34,887 bases of DNA, from assembly GCF_000148725.1 (NCBI RefSeq), contig NZ_GL476319.1, positions 2,009-36,895 on the forward strand, written 5' to 3'. The notes below the pieces were generated by a model, which worked only from the letters and a program-made list of their open reading frames with translations, did no database searches and was not told the origin of the DNA. Each line of letters starts with the position of its first letter. Positions within the stretch are counted from its first letter, which is position 1. Of this stretch, positions 1 through 8,181 are shown piece by piece. The translations under genes and the position numbers were made by a program. Origin of the DNA: Roseibium sp. TrichSKD4. GTDB lineage: Bacteria > Pseudomonadota > Alphaproteobacteria > Rhizobiales > Stappiaceae.

Positions 1-624
1 TGCGAACTGTGCGTGGAACTCCAGCTCGAGAATGAAGACTATTCAGTTATTGGGCCAGCTCAGGAAGTCGCGCAATACTTCGCAGCTGGAAATAGTACCC
101 TGTCAGAGAATGAAGCCAACTACGGCCAAATTGAAGTTCTCGAAGACGAACTGCGCAAATACGGTGTCGCATACACGTATCGCTATGGGGATGGTGGTGA
201 ATATGAGCGTGGCGGCGGCTATTGGTCGCCTGAAGAGCCAGACGAGCATTACGAATATACCGGCGACGAACCTCAGGTCTCCCGATACGCAATTGATGAA
301 GCGTTGCAGGAGGATGACCCGATATCCGCTGTCCGGCGTCTCGCCGACAACGCAGAGCGTATGACCGGTTCGCACCTTCCCAAATTCTCCATACATCCAG
401 ACGCTCTGCGGGCGGCGAAAGAAAATGGTCTTCTGCCTTCGCCAAATCCCGATGGAACACAGTCCTATCGAGCCACGGTGAAAGAGGTCGTTGAAGTAAC
501 AGTTTCGTTCGATGCTTTCCCTGACGACGATCTGCGGGCAACTGCCATTGAGGCTGCTTCCCAGTCTCACCCTCGCACTGAGACGGTAGTAGATCGGAAA
601 GTTGTAGAGATATCCATATCATGA
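1..624 (+). CDS. Hypothetical protein, 5' end probably outside the window
   Basis: The frame is open from the first base of the window to a TGA at 622-624, so the start may lie upstream; a GTG at 13 is the first in-frame start candidate. The visible protein (about 207 residues) is acidic, with a Gly/Tyr/Glu-rich stretch around residues 60-85 (repeated YG, GGG, YEY), followed by a region rich in Asp and Ala. It has no signal peptide or membrane segment. I recognise no family. It runs in the same direction as the ATPase cassette downstream but is separated from it by a leftward gene, so it need not share a transcript with it. Confidence 0.55.
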   Translation, partial: CELCVELQLENEDYSVIGPAQEVAQYFAAGNSTLSENEANYGQIEVLEDELRKYGVAYTYRYGDGGEYERGGGYWSPEEPDEHYEYTGDEPQVSRYAIDEALQEDDPISAVRRLADNAERMTGSHLPKFSIHPDALRAAKENGLLPSPNPDGTQSYRATVKEVVEVTVSFDAFPDDDLRATAIEAASQSHPRTETVVDRKVVEISIS

Positions 625-640
625 CCAACTCAGTAAGGAA

Positions 641-1069
641 CTACCCTTTTGGGTCAAGTCGGCATTCAGAAATCTCGAATACACCCTGATCACAAAACCA
701 AACATCAATCGGTAGGCGATGCACCCTCACAGTCACTTTCATTCTTTGAATGTGGTTCGCACAGGTTCGTTCGCTTCGCCGGCATATCAGGATCACTCCA
801 GCATTCCGCCGCGTTAGAATTGCGTAATTCAAAGCCTGACCGATCGATTCCGCCCATTTGTCACTCCAATCGACCTCGATTGCATGTGACTTGGTAAGAC
901 AATCGACACGCACCTTCGAATTTCGTTGCCGATACGCCGCCTCAATCGATCCGGCTAACTGCGTACAATAGGCACGGTTGTAATCGCCTTCTTTCGGCTT
1001 GCGAACTTCCTGAGCCAAGGCATACGTCGAAAAAAACAAATAACAGGCACACAAAAAGAACTTGTTCAC
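641..1069 (-). CDS. Exported small protein with a PD-(D/E)XK nuclease-like core
   Basis: The 142-residue protein starts at a GTG (1069), with AAGGGG about 8 bases upstream. Residues 1-20 form a clear signal peptide with an ALA-Q type cleavage point. The body holds a block around residues 54-82 with D56, E65, D67, K71 and the string KWAESIGQALNYA, then a hydrophobic strand (GVILI, 91-95). I recall similar signal-peptide proteins in many Proteobacteria; the D...ExD...K pattern within strand-helix elements resembles the PD-(D/E)XK nuclease fold. Enzymatic activity is inference. It is transcribed away from the ATPase cassette and ends 16 bases from the preceding convergent gene. Four or more cysteines would suit a disulfide-bonded periplasmic protein. 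Confidence 0.65.
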   Translation of the reverse strand: MNKFFLCACYLFFSTYALAQEVRKPKEGDYNRAYCTQLAGSIEAAYRQRNSKVRVDCLTKSHAIEVDWSDKWAESIGQALNYAILTRRNAGVILICRRSERTCANHIQRMKVTVRVHRLPIDVWFCDQGVFEISECRLDPKG

Positions 1070-1182
1070 ATCAATCCCCTTCGAAGATCACGACCACCCC
1101 TGTGAAGGGCTTCGAGTGACCGCTGTGGGCAGAACATAGCCTTCCATACCTAACCCTTACAATCACATCACGGAGAATTCTC

Positions 1183-2184
1183 ATGGCTACTGTCACCGTT
1201 GACAGGGCATCGACCCTGCTTGGCCATTTGGTGGACGCCAACATTCCTGCCCACCTTTGGGGCGCACCCGGTATAGGCAAGTCCGACACAGTCAAGGCGC
1301 TTGCAAAGGGTCGAGGCGCAGACCTGGTCGACATTCGCCTGTCCATGTTCGATCCGGTCGACCTGCGCGGTTTGCCGACCATTACCGACGGTTCCACCAG
1401 CTGGCTGCGGCCTGCCATTTGGCCAAAAGAAGACAAGCCGACAATCTTGTTCTTTGACGAGATGGACCGCGCTGCGCCTGCCGTTCAGAACGCCGCGCTC
1501 CAGATTGTTCTCGACCGAAAGATCGGTGAACACAAGTTGCCCGATCAGGTCCGGATTATTGCGGCTGGCAATGGTGAGACCGACCGTGTCGGCACCAACC
1601 GCACCTCAACAGCTGCCAATGACCGCTTTGCCCATATCCAGATTGAGCCAGACGTCGATGCTTGGAAGGATTGGGCCTATCGCGCCAACCTACACCCGCT
1701 CGTAGTGGCCTTTGTTTCCTTCCGCCCTGATCTCTTGCACTACACGCTCAATGAACAGCTGAAGAGTGACCGGAGCTCCAAGACACGCCCCACCCCCAGA
1801 GGGTGGCAGGATGTTGCCAGCTTCGCAGATCATCCGGTTGATATTCAAGCCGATCTGGTGGCAAGTCGGATTGGTGACGGACCTGCGGCAGAGTTCAACG
1901 GCTTTGCGCAGATCTTCCGAGAACTGCCATCGCTGGACGGAGTAATTTCTGACCCAACGGGTTCAGCCATTCCGTCATCCCCCGGCGGCCGTTTCGCTAT
2001 CGCCATCGGCTTGGCGATGAAAGCGGACCCAAGCAACTATGCCAATATCCTCACCTATGCGGATCGGCTTCCCGGTGACGTTGCTGCGATGCTGGCCATT
2101 GATGCGACACGGCGTGACCCCGGCCTCTCTCACACCAAGGCACATATCGACTTCCTTGCCCGAAACAAGGAACTGTTTCAGTGA
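1183..2184 (+). CDS. MoxR-type AAA+ ATPase
   Basis: This 333-residue cytoplasmic ATPase has a Walker A at residues 27-34 (GAPGIGKS), a Walker B at 87-92 (ILFFDE) and a sensor-1-like IAAGN at 125-129, in the order usual for MoxR/CbbQ/GvpN-type AAA+ proteins. Such proteins work with a VWA-domain partner to remodel or activate a target, and a VWA-type gene lies two positions downstream. The ATG at 1183 is preceded by a GGAG about 8 bases upstream. The stop overlaps the GTG of the next gene (GTGA), so the two are translationally coupled. The specific substrate cannot be read from the sequence. Confidence 0.88.
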   Translation: MATVTVDRASTLLGHLVDANIPAHLWGAPGIGKSDTVKALAKGRGADLVDIRLSMFDPVDLRGLPTITDGSTSWLRPAIWPKEDKPTILFFDEMDRAAPAVQNAALQIVLDRKIGEHKLPDQVRIIAAGNGETDRVGTNRTSTAANDRFAHIQIEPDVDAWKDWAYRANLHPLVVAFVSFRPDLLHYTLNEQLKSDRSSKTRPTPRGWQDVASFADHPVDIQADLVASRIGDGPAAEFNGFAQIFRELPSLDGVISDPTGSAIPSSPGGRFAIAIGLAMKADPSNYANILTYADRLPGDVAAMLAIDATRRDPGLSHTKAHIDFLARNKELFQ

Positions 2185-2540
2185 ACCAGCGATCGGAAGA
2201 TGTCCTTGTCCAAGTTGACCAAACCGGCAGTGGTTCAGGCTTCACCACTTTGGCCGGCCTACGCATTCCAGAAATTGCCTTTGCTCCGCATCGGGGCACC
2301 TTTGTCTCCGGGGCTGGGGTTGCTGCAAATGAACCTGCAGCATCGCTCCTGTCGGACCTCCACCATCATGGGATTACCGGTCCAATGAGGATCGTCGCTC
2401 CCGGCAAATGGAGCTTGAGCGGCAGTTTCAAGATCAAGGAACTGGAACACGATACAGGCACCTCCAGAGAAGATCGGATCAAGGTACTTCTCTTGGGTGT
2501 TGGGCCCGTCGAACTCCACCCTCATGAGGCAGACACATGA
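2181..2540 (+). CDS. Small protein resembling a reduced TP901-1-type phage tail tube protein
   Basis: The 119-residue protein starts at a GTG overlapping the ATPase stop and ends in an ATGA overlap with the VWA gene, so the three form one coupled unit. Its layout recalls TP901-1-family major tail proteins: an N-terminal strand with 'VLVQVDQTGSGSGFTTLAGLR', a central 'VSGAG' followed by a helix, then 'GKWSLSGSFKIKELEHD' and a final 'LLLGVGPVEL' strand. The WRELL-type segment usually present before the SGxG strand is missing and the protein is about 20 residues shorter than the family. This assignment is by eye and moderate at best. If right, the domain has probably been recruited as a partner of the ATPase/VWA pair rather than serving in a virion. 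Confidence 0.45.
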   Translation: MNQRSEDVLVQVDQTGSGSGFTTLAGLRIPEIAFAPHRGTFVSGAGVAANEPAASLLSDLHHHGITGPMRIVAPGKWSLSGSFKIKELEHDTGTSREDRIKVLLLGVGPVELHPHEADT

Positions 2541-3712
2541 ACGTTCCAATCAAACCCGCTGGCGGCCGGATTACAAAAGCCAGAACCCAGCTGCTGCTGC
2601 GCGAACCCTTTTTCGGCTGTATCCTGATGCATCTGCAGGAAGAAGCCAGCACCGACTACCCAACCTTTGCAACAGACGGAACCACCCTCTTTTACAATCC
2701 TGATTACGTGGATCAGATCACCGATGAAGAGATCAAGGGTGTTCTGGCGCATGAGGCTATGCATGTCGCCCATAATCACCATACCCGTCGCGGGCATCGA
2801 AACCCGGAAGACTGGAATGAAGCGTGTGATCTTGCCATCAACCCGGATTTGATCGAGCAAGGGTTTCATATGCCCGGCCAACCTGCCGTCGACCCAAACT
2901 TTACCGGGCTATCTGCTGAAGCAATTTATGCCCAAATTCAGGTGCAGAAACAGCAAGACCAACACAAGGCGGCTGGACAAGGAACCAAGCCTTCTACATC
3001 CCCCGGCCTTGGCGAGGTCAAAGACGCAGCACCTGCTCATGACCCGGCTGCCCTGAAGGCTGCCGCGGCCAAAGCGCAGACCATGGTGCGTCAGGCCCGC
3101 ATGATGGCACGCAAGAAACAAGGCGGTTTGTCTTCATCTCTGGAACGCCAGATCGAAACCATGGTGGAACCGGTTGTCGATTGGCGTCAGATCCTTCGCT
3201 CATTCATCGATGACAGACAACAGACCGACTTTTCATGGCTCCGACCCAATCGGCGATTGATCCCTCAAGGCATCTATATCCCGGGCCAGATCCCGGACGG
3301 CATTTCTCATGTTGTGCTGGCAATCGACACGTCCGGCTCAATCGATCAGAACGCTCTGGCATCCTTTGCGTCTGAAATTGAAGCCGCCATTCAAGATGGT
3401 GCGATCCAACGGCTGACCGTTGTCTATGCGGACCGGGAAGTGAAAGGCCATGTCACCTTTGAGGCCATGGACGACTTCACAATCCAACCGGTTGGCGGTG
3501 GGGGAACATCCTTCGCCTCTACCTTCGAATGGATCGAAGACAATGCCGACGATGCCGTCGCAGTGATCTACTTCACGGACCTTGTTTGTCGGGACTTCGG
3601 CATGGAACCCCACTGCCCTGTTCTGTGGGCCACATGGGGCGATGAACGTCGCTTTCCGGAACTGGCTGCCGCCGCTCCCTTCGGCGAAGCGATTTTTCTG
3701 TCCAACAGATAG
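2537..3712 (+). CDS. VWA-like protein with metallopeptidase-type N-terminus (DUF2201-like)
   Basis: The 391-residue protein has two parts. The N-terminal part carries a zinc-binding HExxH (HEAMH, residues 72-76) followed by more His residues and by NEACDLAINPDLI near 94-105, as in the putative metallopeptidase domain of DUF2201 proteins. The C-terminal part is a VWA-like domain with a MIDAS-type DTSGS at 263-267 and a later GGGTSF. A charged linker rich in Lys/Ala/Gln joins them. MoxR ATPases and VWA proteins form working pairs in many bacteria; here the genes are coupled through one small gene. Peptidase activity is inferred only from the motif. The target is unknown. Confidence 0.85.
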   Translation: MNVPIKPAGGRITKARTQLLLREPFFGCILMHLQEEASTDYPTFATDGTTLFYNPDYVDQITDEEIKGVLAHEAMHVAHNHHTRRGHRNPEDWNEACDLAINPDLIEQGFHMPGQPAVDPNFTGLSAEAIYAQIQVQKQQDQHKAAGQGTKPSTSPGLGEVKDAAPAHDPAALKAAAAKAQTMVRQARMMARKKQGGLSSSLERQIETMVEPVVDWRQILRSFIDDRQQTDFSWLRPNRRLIPQGIYIPGQIPDGISHVVLAIDTSGSIDQNALASFASEIEAAIQDGAIQRLTVVYADREVKGHVTFEAMDDFTIQPVGGGGTSFASTFEWIEDNADDAVAVIYFTDLVCRDFGMEPHCPVLWATWGDERRFPELAAAAPFGEAIFLSNR

Positions 3713-3722
3713 GAACCATTTC

Positions 3723-4088
3723 ATGATGACAAATGAAGACCGGGTCGATGATATCGGCCCGAGCGTGGAAGACTTTGCCCTGCGCATGGGCCTTTCAATC
3801 GAAGTCGAGCCAGGAGACGTTGCAGGCGATTTGATTGCCGCGGTCCTCCACTGGCTTCAGGCCAACACCGATTGTGAAGAGCACCCTGATCCTCGTCTGG
3901 CCGCATTGGATGCGGCGCGTCGAGGGATCGGCCACTACATCACCGAAACAAACATCGACTACAGCGCAGAAGAAGTCGACGAGCTTGGGCCTGACAGCTT
4001 TGTTGCGATCGATGCCAACTGCAACGGCCAGAGATGGCTTGTCACTCCCCATATCAAACCAGACATTTCCGGAGAGCCCTATGCCTGA
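3723..4088 (+). CDS. Hypothetical acidic protein
   Basis: A 121-residue acidic protein starting at the first of two adjacent ATG codons, with AGGA about 8 bases upstream. It begins 10 bases after the VWA gene and overlaps the next gene by 8 bases, so it belongs to the same operon. No signal peptide, membrane segment or known motif is seen; the C-terminal half (FVAIDANCNGQRWLVTP) looks like alternating strands. I do not recognise the family. Its constant contact with the ATPase cassette makes a role in that system possible. Confidence 0.7.
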   Translation: MMTNEDRVDDIGPSVEDFALRMGLSIEVEPGDVAGDLIAAVLHWLQANTDCEEHPDPRLAALDAARRGIGHYITETNIDYSAEEVDELGPDSFVAIDANCNGQRWLVTPHIKPDISGEPYA

Positions 4089-5058
4089 GTACACATTCTC
4101 GGTCGCTGCCGATTCTCGCAATTACTTTGACGTGCAGATTGTGGCTGCCAATCCAGATGAAGCCAAGCGTATGCTTCAAACGGAGCTGGCTGAAAGCTCA
4201 AACCTCCATGTGTTTTCGGTAGAAAGCGCTGGCGTCAAACAAGAGGTTGGCGAAGACCTCGCGCTTAATAACGACCCGATCACCAAAGACTACACCACCT
4301 TGGAAATGGAAGCGGCCCTGTGTGTCTGGGAATGGATCAACGAAGTCACGTTGCTCGACCATGAAACGAAATCACCTGAGTGGATTACACTTCGGGAGAA
4401 CCTTGGTTCTATCGAACTTCGTCACAAGTCCATGGATCTTGGGAAATGGTGCCTGAAGGTCTTCGACATTTGCACAAAGGACGATCAGGATATTTTCGAG
4501 GGCCACCCTTACGACTTCGAAGTCATTCCGGCCATTATGAGCTTTGTGGAAGTCGAGACTCACGACTACACCACTCCTGCCCCTGAGCAGGTTGCTCCAA
4601 AGCTGCTGAAAAAACTCGGCATCCACGTCCCCGAGACCGGTCCGGGATACTGGAAGGAAACACCCGAAAAGGATCTGGATTTCTTCCAGGAAAGAGCTGC
4701 CAACGAAGGTTTCTTTCGCAACTACGAAGCAGTGTCACTACGGCTCACCAAAGACACCATTTCCTCTCTACTTGTGGCAATGGATAAGTGTCAGGCCATG
4801 TTTAGCAGTGGGGATCACATTTTTGTCGAGACAACCTTTCTGGATAAGGTTGCCCCCGATATGGAAGTCATCACTGCAGACAGTGACCCGGAATTCGACA
4901 TGAACTTCCGCCACAGCAGCACGAACACGATTATTCGCTGCTCTTCATCCGGCGCCAGTGTCATCTTTCAAGCGAACGACATGCACACCGCCGACTGCAT
5001 AGTCACCGAGGAACTTTCGGTGAGACAGTTACAAGACCTTTATCGGCAGCTCAGCTGA
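4081..5058 (+). CDS. Hypothetical protein, last gene of the ATPase/VWA cassette
   Basis: A 325-residue protein whose ATG at 4081 lies inside the end of the preceding gene (8-base overlap). The in-frame ATG codons further upstream overlap that gene and are less likely. The N-terminal 45 residues (PEYTFSVAADSRNYFDVQIVAANPDEAKRMLQ) look like a small beta-alpha module of the kind found in short phage proteins. The middle is helix-rich and acidic with many Trp and Tyr residues, and the C-terminus is predicted mixed. No catalytic motif is recognised. A terminator-like hairpin follows, which would close this transcription unit. Confidence 0.75.
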   Translation: MPEYTFSVAADSRNYFDVQIVAANPDEAKRMLQTELAESSNLHVFSVESAGVKQEVGEDLALNNDPITKDYTTLEMEAALCVWEWINEVTLLDHETKSPEWITLRENLGSIELRHKSMDLGKWCLKVFDICTKDDQDIFEGHPYDFEVIPAIMSFVEVETHDYTTPAPEQVAPKLLKKLGIHVPETGPGYWKETPEKDLDFFQERAANEGFFRNYEAVSLRLTKDTISSLLVAMDKCQAMFSSGDHIFVETTFLDKVAPDMEVITADSDPEFDMNFRHSSTNTIIRCSSSGASVIFQANDMHTADCIVTEELSVRQLQDLYRQLS

Positions 5059-5084
5059 TTCCAACCCAAACCGACCAGTTTCCG

Positions 5085-5105
5085 CCGGCCATGAGCCGGT
5101 TTTTT
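5085..5105 (+). terminator. Intrinsic terminator-like hairpin before the sliding clamp gene
   Basis: CCGGC (5085-5089) pairs with GCCGG (5095-5099) around a 5-base loop, with a possible G-U extension, and is followed directly by six T residues (5100-5105). It sits 27 bases after the stop at 5058 and 19 bases before the clamp gene start. The stem is short, so it may only partly terminate or may attenuate expression of the downstream genes. Confidence 0.55.
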
Positions 5106-5123
5106 CGTTTTCAGGAGCAAATT

Positions 5124-6323
5124 ATGCAGACAACTATGCCAGAAACTCACACTGCCCTGCCCGCTGTCATCCCTTCCAACGAAATCATCATTGACCGTGC
5201 CGACTTTCTGCGTGCTGTCACGAATGCAAAACAGATCGCAGATAAGCCCAAACCCAAAGAGGCCATCGGGCCAAACCATTATCTTTATCTCTGCAGCACC
5301 GGAGGCGGAATATCGGCTACGGCAACCGACTTTGACACGGTGACAAGCACCCTATGCAAGGGGGACGCCCCCCAAGACTTCTTTGTCGCCCTTCCGGCCC
5401 ACCAACTATTTGGTCTCATTGCAAAGGCTGACCCATCAAGAAATGTGGTGCTCGCCTGCGCACCTGGCATTACCGAGCTCACGATCGGTGCGATTTCGGT
5501 CGATATCGAAACACCGGACTGGAGCCTTTGCGACATGCCAGTGGTCGCATTCCAGCACAAGATGGTCACTGCCGAAACCGAGTTTCTAATTCCCACCCAT
5601 GTGCTACGGGATGCATTCCGCAAGACACTGCCATCTGTCAGTACGGAAGAGGTTCGCTACTACCTCAGAGGCGTCTATCTACATGCCTATAATGGCAAGT
5701 TTCGCGCTGCTTCTACAGACGGACACCGCCTCACGATCTTCGAAGACGATCTTCCACCTGGTGTTACCGACATACCGCCGATAATTATTCCGACCAAGGG
5801 AGTTCAGGAAGTTGTTCGGATGTTGTCGAGGAAAGGAATCGACGCCTCCTCACAAGTGAAGGTCATTGTCGATGAGGCAGGCGTATTCTTCCAATTCGGT
5901 GACTACGAACTTCTGGCAGTCAAGGCGATTGACGGCACCTTTCCTGACTATCAGCGCTTAATCCCAGCAATGCCCGTGAACTTTGTCAGTTTCGAAGCGC
6001 AAAAGATGGAGGATGCGCTGAAAGCGCTATTGAGCATTAAGCCCGAATTCAACCGCGTTCTGTGCTCCTTCGAAGAAAGCGGTATTCATCTGTCGGTTTC
6101 AACAGAGGAAGGCGCAAAATCTCGCACCAGTTTGAAAGCCAATCTGGAAGGCATTGACCCCATACAGATTAAATTCAATGGGCAATTCATCTCCGATCTA
6201 ATGAAGCTCATAGAGGGCCGAGCTCGTGTCTGTATCGATCACAATAATCAGCCTGTCGTATTGCAGGACGTAAGCGACGACCGGATGACCTACCTCGTCA
6301 TGCCCCTGAAAATCGACGGATAA
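5124..6323 (+). CDS. dnaN: DNA polymerase III beta subunit (sliding clamp) homologue
   Basis: The 399-residue protein has the length of a three-domain bacterial beta clamp (E. coli DnaN is 366 residues), with a roughly 20-residue N-terminal extension. Family landmarks are in place: STDGHRL at 197-203, AIDGTFPDYQRLIP at 268-281 and a C-terminal YLVMPLKI resembling the YVVMPM end of host clamps. The clamp encircles DNA and tethers the polymerase. The ATG at 5124 follows TCAGGAG. The sequence diverges clearly from chromosomal clamps, and no polymerase or clamp loader is visible nearby, so it presumably uses host replicase components. It precedes the methyltransferase gene by 11 bases. Confidence 0.93.
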   Translation: MQTTMPETHTALPAVIPSNEIIIDRADFLRAVTNAKQIADKPKPKEAIGPNHYLYLCSTGGGISATATDFDTVTSTLCKGDAPQDFFVALPAHQLFGLIAKADPSRNVVLACAPGITELTIGAISVDIETPDWSLCDMPVVAFQHKMVTAETEFLIPTHVLRDAFRKTLPSVSTEEVRYYLRGVYLHAYNGKFRAASTDGHRLTIFEDDLPPGVTDIPPIIIPTKGVQEVVRMLSRKGIDASSQVKVIVDEAGVFFQFGDYELLAVKAIDGTFPDYQRLIPAMPVNFVSFEAQKMEDALKALLSIKPEFNRVLCSFEESGIHLSVSTEEGAKSRTSLKANLEGIDPIQIKFNGQFISDLMKLIEGRARVCIDHNNQPVVLQDVSDDRMTYLVMPLKIDG

Positions 6324-6334
6324 AGGACGATCCC

Positions 6335-8131
6335 ATGAATGCTATTGTCCCACGCCAAACGGTTGAACAGGTCGTTACCGCTCGAGATCAAACCCTTGAG
6401 AAATACGAACATGCCTTTGAAAAAGTTGAGGAAGCAAACGAAGCCTTGAAAGAGGCTCGCGCTATGTGGAAACAGGCCGCACCAGATTTTGACGGTCGCT
6501 ACTACGAAGCCGGTCGAGAAGCCGAATCCTTCTTCAAGGTCGTTTCTATGCCGGATCGATATCAATATCTGGCAACAGCAAAACGTCTAGTCGATATCAC
6601 GGTGTGGCAGCATGTCGTGAGCATCTCCGGCATTGAAGACCTGATGGATCGGAACGAAAAAGAAAAGCTCCGAGACCAGATGAAGTACCGGGCACCGCAT
6701 CAAAGGTCAGCAATGGAGGTTATAGACACTTTGGAGCGCTATGCAGATGACGCCGAAGACCCAAACGAACATGGAATTGGGTTTCGGATTATCCGCCACT
6801 TCGAAAGGGAAATAGAGGCCCTGGAAGATCACCCCGAAATTCTGGAAGCGCTTTCCGGTGAAGGGGTTGATCGTATTCGGGCTGCCAGTCGTCGGATCTT
6901 GGATTCTGTCGCATCAATCTCAGGTGGGTCCGGTCTCCTAGAGGGGCTAACGAATACCATCCAGAAGCTGGAAGAATGGGTTGCAACACCGAAAGGGTTG
7001 CCGCCTGTTACAGTTGATAACATCATGGCGACTTTGACCGGGCTGTTGGGCCAGTCAAACGACATTTTCCTTCGTGGTATTGCCAACTCTTTTTCCAGTT
7101 TGGACCGGCGCTTCCGATCCCACGACGGCTTCAAGATTGGTAACCGCATTATCATCACCAGACTGTGCGATGACTGGGGGTATGTCTCCCACGGCTATAA
7201 GGAAGATACCTTTCATGATGTGGAACGGATCTTCAAACTGCTTGATGGCGGCAAACCCGGAGCACTCTATGGCAGCATTCTCGAAACTGTTCGGCGGGAG
7301 CGATTGAAAGGAACCCGTGCGCACCAGTCAGAGCATGAAGGAGATTACTTCAAAATCCGTGTTTTCAAGAATGGTAATGCTCATCTTTGGTTTACCCGCA
7401 AAGACCTCCTCACGAAGGTCAACAAACTGTTGGCCGAATATTATGGCGAAGTCGTAGGCGATGGGCAGTGCTCAGAAGAAGACCCACTCTTCAACCAAAA
7501 GACCACACCAGCCAAACGCTATGGTTTTTTCCCGACACCGGACCCTGCAGCTGACCGTGTACTGGAGAAGGTTGACCTCAGACGGGGCATTGATGAGCCG
7601 GAACTGCGTATCTTGGAGCCTTCCGCCGGGACGGGACAGCTGGCTAAGCGAGCAACGCGGAAAATTGCAGCAAGACACAACTACCGTGTAGAAGAAAACG
7701 GTCGAACGTCATGGGAATCCACTGACTACACATGCAAGGCGCTGGTCGATTGTGTGGAACTGCAGCCCCACCTTGCCGATGATCTGGAAAGCACGGGCCT
7801 TTTCAACAGGGTCATGTGCGCAGACTTTCTCAAACTGGACCCGGCCGTCACCGGATTGTATGACCGCGTTATCATGAACCCACCATTTGATCGGGAGCGA
7901 GATATTGATCATGTAGTACATGCTCTGTCATTCCTGAAACCGGGTGGGACACTGACGGCTATCATGTCGGCAGGAACAGAGTTTCGAGAAACAAAAAAGT
8001 CCAAGGCCTTCCGTGACTTGATCGGGAAAATGAATGCAAGAATGCAGGATCTGCCAGAGCGTTCGTTTGCTGAGTCCGGAACCAGCGTCAACACACTGGT
8101 CTTGCATATTAAAAAACCTGCAGAAAAATAA
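6335..8131 (+). CDS. DUF4942 domain fused to an N6-adenine DNA methyltransferase domain
   Basis: A 598-residue protein. The N-terminal 100 residues are helical and charged. The middle ends with the GNAHLWFTRKDL / KVNKLLAEYYG block (about 347-375) that marks DUF4942. The C-terminal part is a class I methyltransferase: LEPSAGTGQLA (about 427-437, SAM binding) and the catalytic MNPPF (about 512-516) of amino-methyltransferases. It would transfer a methyl group from SAM to adenine in DNA, probably of the phage itself. It starts 11 bases after the clamp stop with AAAGGA upstream, so clamp and methyltransferase are co-transcribed, which could link modification to replication. A strong terminator follows. 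Confidence 0.88.
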   Translation: MNAIVPRQTVEQVVTARDQTLEKYEHAFEKVEEANEALKEARAMWKQAAPDFDGRYYEAGREAESFFKVVSMPDRYQYLATAKRLVDITVWQHVVSISGIEDLMDRNEKEKLRDQMKYRAPHQRSAMEVIDTLERYADDAEDPNEHGIGFRIIRHFEREIEALEDHPEILEALSGEGVDRIRAASRRILDSVASISGGSGLLEGLTNTIQKLEEWVATPKGLPPVTVDNIMATLTGLLGQSNDIFLRGIANSFSSLDRRFRSHDGFKIGNRIIITRLCDDWGYVSHGYKEDTFHDVERIFKLLDGGKPGALYGSILETVRRERLKGTRAHQSEHEGDYFKIRVFKNGNAHLWFTRKDLLTKVNKLLAEYYGEVVGDGQCSEEDPLFNQKTTPAKRYGFFPTPDPAADRVLEKVDLRRGIDEPELRILEPSAGTGQLAKRATRKIAARHNYRVEENGRTSWESTDYTCKALVDCVELQPHLADDLESTGLFNRVMCADFLKLDPAVTGLYDRVIMNPPFDRERDIDHVVHALSFLKPGGTLTAIMSAGTEFRETKKSKAFRDLIGKMNARMQDLPERSFAESGTSVNTLVLHIKKPAEK

Positions 8132-8137
8132 ACGGAA

Positions 8138-8169
8138 AAGGCACACCCGACCTCAATCGGGTGTGCCTT
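8138..8169. terminator. Bidirectional intrinsic terminator between convergent genes
   Basis: A perfect 13-bp stem, AAGGCACACCCGA (8138-8150) with TCGGGTGTGCCTT (8157-8169), encloses a 6-base loop. It lies between the stop of the methyltransferase gene (8131) and the stop of the leftward gene (8182). Read leftward, the stem is followed by TTTTCC, a usable T-tract; read rightward the tract is poor (CTT), but the stem is strong. Confidence 0.85.
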
Positions 8170-8181
8170 CTGACAGGTGGC

